Shown: positions 44,239 to 58,504 of the stretch, piece after piece
How positions within the stretch are numbered: position 1 is the stretch's first letter
Layout: each line of letters opens with the position of its first letter
NCBI GenBank assembly: GCA_963580455.1
Contig: OY756962.1
Location: forward strand, 24,813,001-24,877,000
Length of the DNA stretch: 64,000 nucleotides
DNA from: Euonymus europaeus
Lineage: Eukaryota; Streptophyta; Magnoliopsida; Celastrales; Celastraceae
Direction: 5' to 3'
Program-made: the position numbers and the translations under genes
The notes under the pieces: model-generated
What the model saw: only the letters and a program-made list of their open reading frames with translations
What the model was told of the DNA's origin: nothing
Database searches by the model: none

Positions 44239-47200
44239 ATGGATGAGATGGGAGGCGGATACCCTCTCTACCCCTTGCAACCACCCATGATGCCCCCGCC
44301 CCAATATCAGTTTCAGCCTCTCCCGCTCCCTCTGCCTCAGTCTTACCCTCAGCCGCAACTCGAGCCTCCGGGAACCGTAAAGCGCCGACGTGAAGAGGGA
44401 GACCCATCGTCTGCGTCGGCGGATGAGGACACTGTGGATTCGACAGCAAAGCGCCAAGCCGTGGCGCTGGACGTGATATTCAGGATCGTGGTGCCTTCGA
44501 GGCAGATTGGGAAGTTGATTGGCAAAGAGGGGCACCGTATACAGAAGATTCGAGAGGACACGAAAGCTACAATCAAGATTGTTGATGCCATCGCCGTTAA
44601 GTATTAAACTTTCTAGGGTTTATGTTTCAAAAGATTGTTCCTTTTTTTTTTTTTTTGGAGCTAACTTTGTTTTTGTTTTGAGTTATTTCCAGAGACATGA
44701 AGAGCGAGTTATTATCATAAGTTCTAAAGAAAGTGAGAACGGAAAATGTGATGCAGTGAATGCACTGCAGCAAATTGCCATTTTAATTCTGAAGGTGATG
44801 GAAACATGAGGACTGCAATTATAAACTGTTAATGCACTCAAAATTGTCTTTGTTCTTTGTAAAATCACAAGCATTTACTTTCACAAGTTAGTAGCTCTTC
44901 TTTACTTGAAATAATAATGTATAGATTCTGTTGCTAGATTATCCAACTGTTTCTGGATTTTCTGTTTTTCAACCTGTCCGAAGGCTTAGCGGGTGCTTTT
45001 GGTTTGTTGGTGTGGCAGTGGCATGAAGACAAATAATTTCATTTTATTATTTAACAGGAGGATGATAGCAATTCTGAGGCATCTAAAGTTGCTGCAGGAC
45101 ATGTAGCGGCCAATACAATTAGACTTTTGATTGCGGGGTCCCAATCAGCTTCTTTAATTGGAATGTCTGATCAAAATATCGAGAAACTAAGGAATTCCTC
45201 TGGTGCTACAATAACGGTACTCGCACAAAATCAGTTGCCTTTGTGTGCATCAGCTTATGAATCTGATAGAGTTGTACAGGTGAGCTTTTAATAATGTTAC
45301 TTGTGACATGAACATATCAACTCCACCACTAAATCCTGATTGCTTTATATTTTTTGTTTTTTTTCTTGGACCTTACTGGCCTAACTTTGTAAAAGTAGAG
45401 GATGGAAAACTTCTTTTTATTGTGGATGATATGGAACGAATAACGGATCCAAGTAATGAATAGATAAATGGACTTCTTGATAACCACATTTTTGTCCAGA
45501 CGACTTAAAGACTCTAGTTTTTCCTTGCTGCTCTTTATTTTTAAAGAACTCTAGTGGATACCATTATTTAAAATGAGATTAATCCGCCCTAATTTATGAA
45601 TCCCATGTTTAGCCTTATCTTATTTCCTTGCTAGGACAACTCTATGCTACAGAGTATTAAAGGGGTTTACCTCTTACAAGTTGAATGTATGGTTGATGAT
45701 ATTGCTGAGAGTACTGTACTGTGGTCTTCAAGAGCAATGATTGATAAAGTTATTAGATCTCTACTGCTATGCCTAATATATATTCTAGTTCCCTGAAAAA
45801 TTATTGATGCGCAGTTTTGAGAAACTCAATTCAGTTTCAAGAATGGTGGAAAGTTGGCATGATTAGATGCAGTAGACATTGGTGTGAGGGACTGTTCAAT
45901 GGCATGCAAAAGATATTAACCCGCTGGTCATTGATCATAATTATTATCGGATATATACTTTCTACTCCTGAATATTAGCTTCACTGCATCAAATAGATGG
46001 CAGTTTTTTGCTAGCTTATCCTTCTTGTTTTGGAATTGTAGTTTGTCAGAAAATACGGCATTATTGATTTAATTGTTGTGTACCTTTCTGATCAAGATTT
46101 GTGTCATTACATCAAGTCCATAATATTTGAGGGGTGGAAATGTTAAAAAATGATATAATTCAGGTTGCCCTTCTGTTGTTCTGCCAGATTGAATATTTTT
46201 TAATTTGGTCCTTTAAAGTCTCTTTTATTTATTTTCACGCCGAGGAATGATGGACATTTATATCATCTTCAGATATCAGGTGATGTACCTGCAGTGCTGA
46301 AGGCTCTAGGAGAGATCTGTCATCAACTCAGGTTTCATATTAAATATAAGTGACCTTGTTTGATGTTTCTTCTCATTGGTAGCATGCTGTTCTGAAAGTA
46401 TTTCTATGTTATTTACACAAGTTTCATGATGGACAGGGAAAACCCGCCCCAACAAGTGATTTCTACTAGTCCAACATACAACTATAGCTTAATCCGACCA
46501 GCCCAACTATTTGTGGACCCAACTTCAAGTTATTCTGTGTTTCAAATATCTAAATAACTCTTTCTCAAGTGCTAAATCTTGTGGCAATATCTAGTTTTAA
46601 TATTTTATTTATTACTTATAAGGACATCATCTTTAGGACAACCAATCTTGCAGCTGACTATGTTACGTTCAACATGATGATTTCGGAAACTATGGTTGGT
46701 GGATTGATTGGAAGATTTGGCTCCAACATATCTAGGATCAGAAGCGAGTCTGGAGCTATAATCAAGGTTGGTGGATTGTTAATACCTAAGCTGTACTTTT
46801 ATATCATTTAGCTATATTTTCGCATGGTTGGTCTAGGAATTCTTAGGGAAGTTGGTTGCTGCAGTTGTTAGCTTTTGCTATCTTGGGCATGGCAGGCTTC
46901 ACTCAAATTAAGATCTTTTACGGTTATTGAGGATTCCTTTCTAGACCTGTATTTAGTACTTAGGCTGCCTTTTATTCATTTTTCTGTCGAGTATCGACCA
47001 TGCAGTGATGTTTAAGGTTTCACAGCCATATGTTGTTAATTTATGAGTTGTGCTTACATATAGTTTTTGGGTAAACTACAGTTACCACCCTTCTCCTGTA
47101 ATTTTGCTCGAGAATAGGGAACTTCTGCATTGTTTTGCCACAGTGGACCTAATACAGCAAAATTGTGGGGATGCAACATAGAGGTCCCATGTTCAAATCT

Positions 47201-48378
47201 TGGAACAGCCTCTCCACATATTTTGTGGGGATAAGATGTGCATACATCATGTCTGTCTCTGAACATCCGGTTCCCGCTGCTGGAGTCTTGTGCACGAGAG
47301 TTGTTTAACTTTAACCTATCTAGTTTACACACATCAAGATCCAAGAAAACCCACTTTGAAATCACATCTGAGTTGTTTATTTGACAATACACCCAAATGG
47401 GCGGGGTTTGTATTGGTTTAAAATTTTAAATCAATTTCATGTCAGGTAAATATGTCTTCTCAATATTCAGTCAATAATCTATTCGTTTTTTGAACTAGAT
47501 GGGGGACTTCGTCCTTTTATCTTATCTGACATGAGTAGTTGTAATTTTGTTTTCCCCATGTTTTTTTTTCTTGCCTTGGAGCTTTTTTCAGCTTCGGTTA
47601 TATACATTTTATAGGTTTATGGGGGAAAAGTCGAACAGAGGCATAGGCAAATCCAATTCGGCGGTAGTGCTCAGCAGGTATGTCCGCTTCCTTTTTAAAG
47701 TTTTTTTTTCAGTTGCAAGTTATATAGTAAAGACTCGAAGAATACGTCTTTGTATTCTATCATGTAATTAAATGTATCTAACAGGAGTTTAAGATGTTGG
47801 TTTAACTGTTTTGGATTCGAGTGATGATTGTCATGTTGAAGCTTTGGCAACTGTCATATTTGGCTATTTGATCTGGGAAAATTGCTAGTGATATATTGTA
47901 ACATATTGATTTACTAATAATAGAAAAACCAAAGACAGCTGTTTGCCGACTTAAAGAATAGCAGAAACAAAAGTTTGCTAAATCTGTTTGCGAGAAATCG
48001 CCTGTACTTGTCCAGGTTAATGTGAAAGGCTTAATGAAATAAGTTATTTTATTGTGCAACTACATGAACTTATTATATGTTGGTTCAGAGGTTGTCTTAT
48101 GTAATAAAATAACTGCACGTTGAAACATATCACATATGGACAGAGTGATTAGTGATATTAGGGGACTGAAAACAGCAGCTTTATGAAGTTTCACTTACTG
48201 ATGATCTGGTTATTCTTAGAACAAAGATGCTGGTTAGCTATATGATTTCAGTTTTAACTATCAAATGGACTATATTAACGACTATTTTTCTGCACAGGTG
48301 GCATTGGCAAAGCAGAGAGTTGATGAATACATATACACTCAGATGATACAGCAAGCTGTTGCTCAACAATCAATGTAA
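44239..48378 (+). CDS. KH-domain RNA-binding protein (PEPPER/HEN4-like), three KH domains
   Basis: Poly(C)-binding-type RNA-binding protein of 371 aa. Exons: 44239-44595, 44693-44794, 45058-45279, 46273-46331, 46437-46538, 46637-46766, 47615-47677, 48298-48378, all in phase. Start at MDEMGGGYPLYPLQPP; the N-terminus is Pro/Gln-rich. KH1 (FRIVVPSRQIGKLIGKEGHR) has a good GxxG loop (GKEG). KH2 (IRLLIAGSQSASLIGMSDQN) has a degraded loop (GMSD). KH3 (MMISETMVGGLIGRFGSNIS) has GRFG. The protein ends shortly after KH3 (QQAVAQQSM). Arabidopsis relatives act in pre-mRNA processing and flowering control; which orthologue this is remains open. Intron 6 carries a SINE. Confidence 0.88.
47130..47325 (+). 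repeat. tRNA-derived SINE (Au-like), KH gene intron 6
   Basis: CACAGTGGACCTAATACAGC, then B-box-like GAGGTCCCATGTTCAAATCTTGG, then AACAGCCTCTCCACATATTT and a tail with GGAGTCTTGTGCACGAGAG. Shares its core with the HUB1-intron copies. Confidence 0.55.
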
Positions 48379-49191
48379 ATTCCTCTGCATGCAGACTCTC
48401 TTCTCTTGATAGTTATGTTGAATCAGTAACTGTGGGAATGTATACCAATTTTGATTAATGGCTCTCTCTCTTTTTTCACCTCAGTTTACCCAGATGATAA
48501 ATTGGGAATACCCACCCGGGAGACCGGCTGGTGCCAACCCATCTTACATTTACTGTGTAAAACCCGTTTCCTTGCCCTGATCCTCTCCGTATGATGATTC
48601 AGTGCATATATCATGCGTTCAGTTGAATTGACTGTTTCTTCCTGCCTGCAACGATTATGTCTTGCACAGTATTTTGATTTTGTTGAGTGCTTTTGTTTAT
48701 AGTAACCTTGTTGAGTGGAATTGAGTTTGGAGAGGGACACCAGCTCACTTGCATTACAGTAGTATTTAATTAGACGATAGGTTTCATTTCCTTCTTACTG
48801 GTATTGTAATTTCAGAACTCTGTAAAATTATATAAATGATGCCAAAGGTCCTCAACTAAAAGCCAGAAATTGTAGAAAACTTTGTACCCCTTGTGATGCT
48901 CTAAGTACTGCTCAAATTTTCTTCTCAAGTAGGCCTTGCGGGATATTGAAAACATCTCAGGATCAATTTTTGCAGAAAACGCTCATAAAATGCCAAAAAT
49001 AAATAAATAAATTATGCTACCAGTAAGTAAGACCTGCCAAAATATTAGACATCAAGAACATGATGTGAATGTAATGAAAGAATAGTCCATAGTTTTAGTA
49101 ACAAAGCTTTCGACTAGATCACTAAACGAACAATTAAAATTAATATTACATATTGAGATTCGAGAGGCAACCTGTCTCAATAATGTATAAA
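48379..49191. other. KH gene 3'UTR and convergent intergenic space
   Basis: The KH gene 3'UTR (plus strand) and the AATF-like 3'UTR (minus strand) converge here. No further gene seen. Confidence 0.5.
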
Positions 49192-52100
49192 TTAAACCAC
49201 AGAAATCGGTTTTTGAGTCCTCAATCCGAATAAGTTCTCGAATAATTTAGGGGCCATGGCAGGAAGGTTCATGGGCTGAGGTGCCATGAAATTCACCATC
49301 TTTTCATGAACATTGTACCTACAACAAAAGTAATATTCAAGTAGACAAAACTTGTCAAACAATTTCAAGAATAACCACGACTCATAAAAGAAACCAATTT
49401 CACTTCTTAAATATATAATGACTGAGAATCCTTCTCATAGCTTACCTAATTTTGCGACTCTTAGAGGCACGTCGATCATACGCCTTTCTCTTCTTTGTTC
49501 GCATTTTCTTGAGCTCATAACCTGCTTGCTCTGGAATATCAATAATAAACATGGGGCTTAACAATGTTAGGGAGCTAGAAGTTGACGTATTAAAGATTTT
49601 GGAAACATAATAAAATGGCAATTTCAAACTATTGAAGACCCCAACAACAATTTTCAGACTACAAAAAAAGTTCCCTACATCGGGTTTCGGAAGAGACAAA
49701 TACACAACGCCATGTAAGATAGCACTACCTGCAGCGAATGGAGCCATGGAGGTACATTACAAAAAATGGGATGGAATGGTTACCTGCGGATGTTGGGTCC
49801 ATTGTCTCAAAAAATTCCTTCAATAACTGCTGATAGAACTCTGAGTCATCCAGAAGCTCAGGGTCACCATCACCAGTATGACCAACCTAATCAACAAGAT
49901 CAACGAAAACCCCACTGAACTGATTGGTATATTACATGGTGAAAATGCTACTTTATGCAAAAGATAAGTGGAAATTTTGGAATTTCAAAGAGTCTAGAAT
50001 ATACAAACACCACAATACTCATTCACATCATATGTGTTTGTATGGAACTTCTGATAAAATCATGACATACTTCGTTTCTGCAATAGTTGTTCCCCACGTA
50101 TGGAAAGAGTAAATCCCCACCCCCTATCGGAACTTGAATCAATTTAAAGAGAAAAGGAGCTGTGGTGTGGACATTCTAAACTGAATTTGTTTGCTGGTCA
50201 GCCTGGTCACACATTCAGGCTGATTAACAACTTGAGCGCAAGGGGAAAAAGTATGACTATTACCTCTCCTTTAACATCGCCTTTGTCCTCAGGGATCTGC
50301 CGATTTGTAAGAAAAAAATCAAAAATATTATACGTCGGAGCATTATGTGCACTTTATTCAAGTATGCGTACTTCCTTGTTCTTTTTCTCTGTAAAGAAAC
50401 ATGAAATTATTCCATTCGAAAAAAGGAACTGGAAATTATGAACTTACAGTTCCGAAAACGCCTACACTCAATCTATTTTGTTGCATCTGTTTCATTCTTC
50501 TGCTTGGATCCCTCATATAAGAAGCAACTTGTTCGCTAACATTCTACAGTAAGAAAATAAAGAAAAAATTAGTGTAACTACTAACCACACATCTTACAAT
50601 GCTCAGATGTCACTCAATCCAGTCAGAAGCCAAACCTGATTAAAGGCATGTAATTTGCTCTTCATGGCAGCAGCTCCAGTTGTCACATGAGTTTTTCTCT
50701 GCCATTTGTCTATTGACTTGTCTCTGAAAGGAGCTATTCTACAAGATACAAAATTAGAGCCTTCAATTAGGAAAAATTTACTCTGGTTGGGATAATCTTG
50801 TGAGGACTGAGGACACAAGTAAATGCATGTAGGGATTAAATGTATTAGACGTGAGAAATTGCAGCCAAATCTCCATTGTGGCTCCTTCTAGCACTTTAGG
50901 AGCACTGCTTCCAAGGAATTTATTATTTAGCAAAATGCATGTTCAAGAATGCAACTCTTTGAGCATATTAAAGAAACCTGGTGGTAAATTGCCACTGGTA
51001 TATTTCATCTCTATTGAAGTGCAATGGGAAGTCGTCCACAGAATCACCAAATTTAGTGTCGGCGGACAATATATAGGTAATTTTGGTAGTTTAGTGGCAA
51101 TGATAAAGGTACAATAGTATCAAGTAACTAAAACTTGGGTCCAAAATGTTTCAATATTATGGGCAGACAGACACGCGGTTGAAGAATTAGATGCTGACAA
51201 TAAAGTAAGCAAACAAATCTGCTGACAGAAAGTTACAAAATATTGATATCCATGCAGTCATAAGAAAATGGTTAGCTCGATTCAGTAGAACAAGATAGCA
51301 CCTGGCAATGCAAGAAGTACCTGTGATGTATTTGAGAAATTCGTAACCATGCTTCACCATCTGCATCCTTGGAGCCTCCAGAATTATTCTTAGTTGATTT
51401 TCCAGAATTATCTTAAAAGCACAAGCAGGTGATGACAAAAAATCAACATAAAGCACCACTTACTCCAACTAATTCTAAATGTATAATCGTTTGCGAATGA
51501 TGATCAATGACCATGTGATCATCTTTTAGCTAAAAACAACAATCACTAAAATACACACCCATGCAAAAATTAGAGCCTACAGAGTTAGATGGACCATTGC
51601 TGACAGGAGTTTAGGGTTGACCAAAGGAAATTAAAAGCAGATCTTTCTCTTCTCTTTTTCACCCTAAGTACAAATAAATAGAAAACAAAATGTGCACCAT
51701 CCACTAATTAGTAAACGACTAGATGTACCGGAGTACAAACCAACCAAAAAACATGATAAGTGAAGATATACAAAGAAGTAAGAACGAAGTTTGACTACAT
51801 CATTAATTATTAACATCGTCTTCATAGGCTCTCAATAGCACACAACTTCAAGTAGGGTCATCCTCTGAAACCTAACTTTACATTTTTTTTAAGTTTAAAA
51901 ATAAGGTCTTTGTAGAGGGTTCAATTGAGAATGCTGAGAATAGGGCTCATATTGCCAAGGATGCTGCTCGGGAGGGTTTGGTAAAATCTTAGCATTTCTG
52001 CTTTGAATTTTGAAATGAAAAGGCTTACTAAGCTTGGGAACCACCCCTTTTGCAAACAGAAAGAGGATCCAACAGCTTCTACAAAAACTTTAGTGGATAA

Positions 52101-54295
52101 TGTTGGCATCTATTGTGGTAAGAATATGCACAGGAGTTTTTTTACCATTATTATGGTTAGCAATATCATTTTCCTAAACTATAAAATTAATTCATTGTGA
52201 CATAAGAACAAAATCTATGGCATCCAAACATTTTAAAGAAAAGTTGGATTCACTTTTTTTTATTCAATTCTTTGGCCTCAAACCAGTCTACTATATATTA
52301 TGTTTCATTCTTTATCCCATTTTTTCCCTCAACTGTCGTATCCGTCTTGGACTGGGCTTGGGGCTCTCTACGGTTGAAATATCGGGAGCTTCTGGTGCAT
52401 CAAGCTCAGAGGGGAGATGCAGAAAAAATATTCCTCCAAATTCCTCAAAAGTGCATTTCATAAAGGAAATTTTCTGAAGGATTTGTTTTCAACTTATTAT
52501 CTGTAATGACATCTAATTTATGTAACTCAAAAGAAAAAAATGCCGTTAAACAATGCATAAATTGTCCTACCAATGTGGTAATTGGAAATGTGGTTAATAA
52601 GTATAAAATCACTTTGGCATGCTTTCCATGTGATTTTCTGATTAGAAGGTATCATAGAAGAGCTATAGCCTATGATTCCAAGATATTAACTTAGGTAAAC
52701 ATTGTTAAAAACAAATAGAGCAGAGGGATGAAGTATGAACAAATCACATATCGTCATGGTACATACCACCTGAGGATTTACTAACAGATGGATTCCTCTC
52801 GAGAAGGGCCTGAAAAATAATAAAAACAATGTACAGAAAAGTATGTTAGCAGATACAAAGCCAGTATCCGTATATGAATAATAACGATCTGGGATTGCTC
52901 ATGAAGTTTTAAGAATCTACAACTACTATATCAAGAACAATGAGGCAAAAGTAACAGGTCCTCTGCAATGATCGTACCTCTTGTAGTTCCGATAGAGATT
53001 CCAAAGTCTGTTTGGTGGCAATGACGAGATCTGAATAAGCTGCACTGACTCCTTTATCTGAATCACAGAATGCAGACCTAGCAGGCTCCTGCAGAAAATC
53101 CCAATCGTATGAGCGCTTTTTATCACACAGAATTTGATTCATAACATAAATAAATGGAAGTCAACAACCAGAGGATACCTGTGGTAATCTATTTGAATTT
53201 GAGAATGCTTTCTGAAGTAAGAATCTAAACTCAAGAGCTTTGTCCCAAAGAGCCTTTGCAAAAAACAAAAGAGAAACAAAAAGGTTAAAATTTTTCAAAA
53301 CCATGCTACTCTGTGATCAATATAATAACAAAGTAACTTATGAGAATTATAACATGACTGAATTTACTTTTGTTTAAGGCAAAATAAATTCACAACCATA
53401 CGTATCACATACCTTTTGGTTCTTCACCGCTTGACCTTTGGCAACATCTTCGTCCTTGTGGCGCTTGAGATTTTTCAACATATCTCTGGAAATATATATA
53501 AAAGGAAAGGAAAATATATTTATGACATTGCACATGAACTTTTGCTTGTAATTAGTAAACAGGGTCATGAAGGGCAAGCTAAATACTGCAACTTGACAAT
53601 GCATAACAATCTTTCTCTCTCTAAAACAAGGCTAGAAGCACAAATTGTAACCACCATTTAAGCATCGGAACTTTCCTCTGAATTCCAAAATCAGACCCCA
53701 AAAATCTAACTAATCATGTAAATGGTGTATTTGATATTCAGTATCAAAAATTGTTAATTGGTGGTTGTTTCCAATAAATTTTAGATGCCAATGCATAAAA
53801 AAACAGCAAACGAAACTAAAGAAACTAGTCTTACTGCTCTTGGCGACGAAGATCCATATACTCTTTCTCAAGGTCTTCCATCTCACGATCATTACCAATA
53901 TGGTTCTGTTCTTCCCCTCCTTCTTCTTCATCGTCTTCTTCCTCCTCCGAGCCTACCTCATCTTCTTCATCTAACCCTTCTTCTTCCTCCTCCACCTCTG
54001 AGTCCCCCACATCCGAATCGTCCTCTTCTTCTTCTTCCTCCTCATCTCCCTTATCTTCCCCTCTCTCGCTTCCATCATCTTCATCATCCATATCTTCGCC
54101 TTCATCATCCTCTTCTCCGTCGACCTACGTCACAAATCACAAACTTTGAAAAATAAAAGGGAGAACAAATTAACAAGACGAATCAATTTCAGAAATTCAA
54201 CTAACCATTAGCTGCTCATCCTCCATACCATTGAAGTCCTCCGATTCACTGTCAGTTTCGACTGCTTTTCTAGCTTGCTTCGAAGCCGCACCCAT
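49192..54295 (-). CDS. AATF/Bfr2-type (TRAUB) nucleolar ribosome-biogenesis protein
   Basis: Homologue of AATF/Che-1/Bfr2, which in yeast and animals acts in 40S pre-rRNA processing in the nucleolus. Exons (minus): 54295-54206, 54124-53835, 53485-53413, 53253-53179, 53088-52978, 52810-52768, 51411-51321, 50738-50636, 50543-50448, 50296-50264, 49886-49784, 49530-49446, 49318-49192, giving 440 codons and 439 aa with every phase closing. Start MGAASKQARKAVETDSESED. Residues about 30-115 are almost all Asp/Glu. The AATF leucine-zipper-like region follows (about 126-230: QDMLKNLKRHKDED onward). The C-terminal TRAUB domain reads FYQQLLKEFFETMDPTSAEQ, then KKMRTKKRKAYDRRASKSRK and YNVHEKMVNFMAPQP, with LFENLFGL near the end. 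No lesions. Confidence 0.9.
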
Positions 54296-56013
54296 TTCCA
54301 ATCACCAAACAAATCAATCAGAGAGGCTATTCGCTTCGAGAAAAAACTGGAGAAGAGATGGCACCGAGGTTTATCGTCTGAACTTGCAATTCTGTTGTCC
54401 AAAAACCCTGCTTGCTCACTCTAGGATCCCGTAAACCATAGAAAATCAGGATGATATTATATGAGCCAGCCCAAGAGAATAATGGGCTTACTTGCAATTG
54501 TCAAAAAGTCAAAAAACCCTTAAAGAAGCCCGATGTTTTGAAAGGACATTTTGCTGGATTGGTGATGCAATCGGCCCAGTCCAAAAGTTGGCAATGTGCG
54601 GCCGACGGTATTGTTGTTGTAGAAAACGAATTAAAGAGTGGTAGTTAGTTACAACAAATGGATTCTTATTCTTTATTAATGAGATTATATTGAGAGATAT
54701 ATTTTACTGACGTGTTTGAGTATTTGATTTTATTTTGAATAATAAATGTGAGACCTAATATTAATTTTATACTAATCAAGAACAACCCAAACAAATTTCA
54801 AAGAATTTATATTATCCAATTTGCCTGACCAATCTAAATCTTAAAGGAATTCAGTCCATATAGTATCACAAGTATAATCTTCTAGGTACTTTTAGAGTCT
54901 AGCAATACAAAGGATGTTATCAAGAAGTGATGCACTCAAGCTAAATTGTACTTTTTGCACAGTTATTTATTTTGTACATTAAAACAAATGTATTTATTTT
55001 ATCATTTTATGTATTCCATTTTTTGTTATGTGAAGGGTTAAAGACTATAAATAATTGTAAATTTTTTAACAGAGATATATTATTGATGTATTTTTACGTA
55101 TCATGAATATAAGAAAATGTAACATATTTTTAATTATTATTTATATTAAATAAATATGTATACAATAACATATTACGTTGAACTCGGTTTCAATTCCTAT
55201 TTAATCAATGAACTATGAATTATCAATGAGTTAATATTATTTTTAGTCAGCGAAAGATATCTCATGTTTCATTTTGGTCACCGAAAATTCAAATATTTTA
55301 ATTTGATAACTCATCTTTTAAATTTGTTTTAGTCTTATCACCTGATCAGGTTTTTACAAATTCGGGCAACATAAATGCATACATGGGAATTTGACTACCG
55401 ACTTGTATTTATATTTTATACCTGGAAATAAAAATAAAACAAATTTATTTTTTAAAAATTTAAAATGTTGGCAAATGGATGTATGACACATGTTCGTGCA
55501 GCCGTGCTGTCACTTGCCCCAGGAAAATGGTGCGGATCATTCTGTTTCTTGGGCCTAGGAAACAGGGTTAGCATCCTTGACCCAATTAGTCGTAGCCTAG
55601 CCAGTGAGCCAACCCAATAAACAGCACTTCGCCAAATGCTGCAATGCAGACTCCCTGGCTCCCTACTCTTGCAGCCTTCCCTCCTTCCGCTCCGTCCCCC
55701 TCTCTGCGGCTTTCCGCCATCGCCACCGGAACAACGGTGCTTCAATAATTTTCCAAAAACCTTTAGAGATTTCGAGGACGGATGTTACACTTGATTTCTG
55801 AGCCGGTTCCCAAAAATCTCCAGAGAGTTTTTTTCCTCTGCGTTTAGTTGTTTTTTTATAGCTCTTGAGGTGAGATTGGTCTTGAAAATGACTAGTATCT
55901 ATGAATTCTTTTTATTCAGTCGTTTTGTGCACTTTATTTTGATCACTAGTCATCTCTGTTTAATTCAGCAAAGGTGAGTGATTTTTTTGTGAAGAAGTAG
56001 ACATCCAAGACTA
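54296..56013. other. Divergent intergenic region between the AATF-like gene and uL13
   Basis: Contains upstream DNA of both divergent genes and AT-rich sequence (about 54.6-55.5 kb) without a gene. A pyrimidine-rich leader-like stretch near 55650-55860 is the probable uL13 5'UTR. Confidence 0.45.
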
Positions 56014-58504
56014 ATGGCAAGTCAAGCAGCTACCTCTTTCAGTGGTAACATGAAGGCAAGGATTTTGTTTTTTGTTTTTTTTTTTTTTTTTGTAAAATAA
56101 GTTTCAGTGAACACATCTGCTCATACTTATTTACTCCTTCGAAAATTGAATTCATTATGCCAAACTTAAAGCAGCAAAAAAATAAAAAATGCACTAAATT
56201 TCTAGGCAGGCCATGTGCTTGTACAATTTGTCAAATGATTAAAAACATATTGTAGATTAGTGTATGTATATATTCATATAAGAATCATTTTCTGGTGTTT
56301 TGGTTGGTAAATTGTTTGTTCTACACTTGGGTAGCACTGCATTTATTTGATCATGACCTGATAATTGATTGCAACTTGCTTGTTTAGTTTGCTTATAATT
56401 ATGCATAGATGGAATGGCTCTATGCCTTAGGTCTTTAAGGATTAATTTGGCTGTAAAATATAGGTAAAAGTAAGCAAAGTCGAACAAACCATAGTGTAAT
56501 TCTTTTGCCTGTTTCTAAGTTAACCTTGATGTACCTTTTCTTCTCTGTGGTTGAAGTTACTCGGAAAATGGTGTTGGACATTGAGAGGTAGGCTATATTT
56601 AGATAATTATATATACTCATAACTTACGTTCGTGTTTACGAGTAACCTGTGTGGTTTCTGCAATGATAATATGACGTATCTCCCTTTTGCAAATTCTCTG
56701 CAGTAAGATACAAAGATTGACTTGCGGTTCCTTTATATATCAAATTTTGAGTTTTCCTGAATGATTCTATGTCTGGCTCCACACTCTATAGCATATGCTT
56801 TGGGAATCAGTTCTTAAAATATTTTTGCATAACTATTAGGCTTCTAGTATTATAATTTTATAATTGTTGCAGAAAATCATGCATGCTAGTGTAGACTACT
56901 TAATATTTTTTGGTTGAGTACAGTTTAGTCTATGACTTTGTAATTGAAGTTTTAATGTGGTTTTGTTATTATTAAGAGGGATTGTCTATCTTATTTTTAC
57001 AGAAAGCACTTGCTGGCCTGAGACGTATTGATCTAGAAGGCCTGCGATGGAGAGTTTTTGATGCCAAAGGCCAGGTTGGAACTTGGAACTCAGTTCAGAT
57101 CTGCCATTTGTTTGTCAAATTAGGCTGGTGGAGGACTGTTATAAGATTTCCAATGCAACTGGTTTCTCATATCAATGTGTTAACCAATTATAGAAGTTAT
57201 TGGTTGTCAAATTATAATTTGTCTTATCATGTATTTGTGAATAGTAGCACTGACTTAGTTTGATAGGTCCTTGGAAGATTAGCATCTCAAATAGCTTCTG
57301 TGGTTCAAGGCAAGGATAAGCCAACCTATGCCCCTAACCGTGATGATGGAGATATGTGCATTGTGCTAAATGCAAAGGATGTATGCGTTACGGGGAGGAA
57401 ACTTACGGATAAAATTTATTACTGGCATACTGGGTAAGTTACACCTCTTTATTTATCACTTCCTGGCCCCTGGCTTCCTGCCAGTAGAATGGTGAAAAAG
57501 CTTTTGGACATTCAGGCCTTTGAGATTGTGGGCAAATTATCACTATAAAAAGTTTCAGCTGAGATCTGATACATTTGGCCATTTTTAATCAAAAGATGTA
57601 TAATTCACTGTAGTTTCACTTGTGTTGCTGTTGATGTATATCACTGTCCTACTGTTAATACACATTTCCTTCAGGTATGTGGGGCATCTCAAGGAACGGA
57701 CTTTAAAGGACCAGTTGGCCAAGGATCCTACAGAAGTCATTCGCAAAGCTGTCCTACGCATGCTTCCCAGAAATAAATTGCGTGATGTGAGTGATTCTCG
57801 TTGTACAGTATAATGTATACTTAGTTTGTGTTTTTCTTCTTTTAGTTGGCACTTGTAGTCATAGAATCAACATCTGAAAATTATTAAGAGGGTAAATTCC
57901 TAAATTATACCACTGTGTGCTCGAGTATTCTAAATTGCAGCCTAATTTACCTAGTTCACTTAAATCATTATTGAGGCAACTGATTTGGATTGATTTGGTA
58001 TTCAAGATGAAAGTGATGAGTACAAATGATTTTTGGTGCATAATTCCACTATCCGTGCTAAAATTTAAAGTAAATGTTATTATAATATAATTTTTTCCGG
58101 AGATCAGGGGTGGATAGATAAATTGTAGCTCTTCTTTCGTGAGACTCATATTTTTTTTTATTAGAAGAGTGTCTCATGAAGCACAGAATGTAGAAACAGT
58201 CATTATTCCTGAAAGTGCAATAATGTTGCACATTTTGGAGAACTGCGGAGTTCTTAAAACACCATCATTTTGTGTAACGCAGGATAGAGATCGTAAACTC
58301 AGAATATTTTATGGGAGTGAACATCCTTTTGCTGATAGGCCGGTTGAACCTTACGTGATGCCACCTCGAAAAGTTAGAGAAATGCGGCCCCGTGCGAGGC
58401 GTGCCATGATCCGAGCGCAGAAGAAGGCTGAGCAACAACAACAGGGTCCTGATGATAGGAAAAGACGCAAAAAGAAAGAAGTCAATACGGAAGAGGCTGT
58501 CTGA
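56014..58504 (+). CDS. Ribosomal protein uL13 (L13), organellar-type, probably mitochondrial
   Basis: Large-subunit ribosomal protein uL13 of the bacterial type, 204 aa. Exons: 56014-56055, 57003-57074, 57267-57433, 57675-57786, 58283-58504; phases close. N-terminus [14 protein letters not shown], then [20 protein letters not shown] (family start WRVFDA.GQVLGRLAS), the conserved [14 protein letters not shown] and [15 protein letters not shown], and [20 protein letters not shown]-terminus [18 protein letters not shown] and a Lys-rich tail. It resembles the plant mitochondrial L13 (At3g01790-like) rather than the longer plastid L13. The first intron appears to start with GC (AAG-GCAAGG). The short N-terminus gives only weak targeting information. 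Confidence 0.9.

Noticed and set aside
53785..54156. Leu/Pro/His-rich plus-strand frame
   Set aside because: Antisense of the acidic exon of the AATF-like gene; composition follows from the GAA/GAT codons on the other strand.
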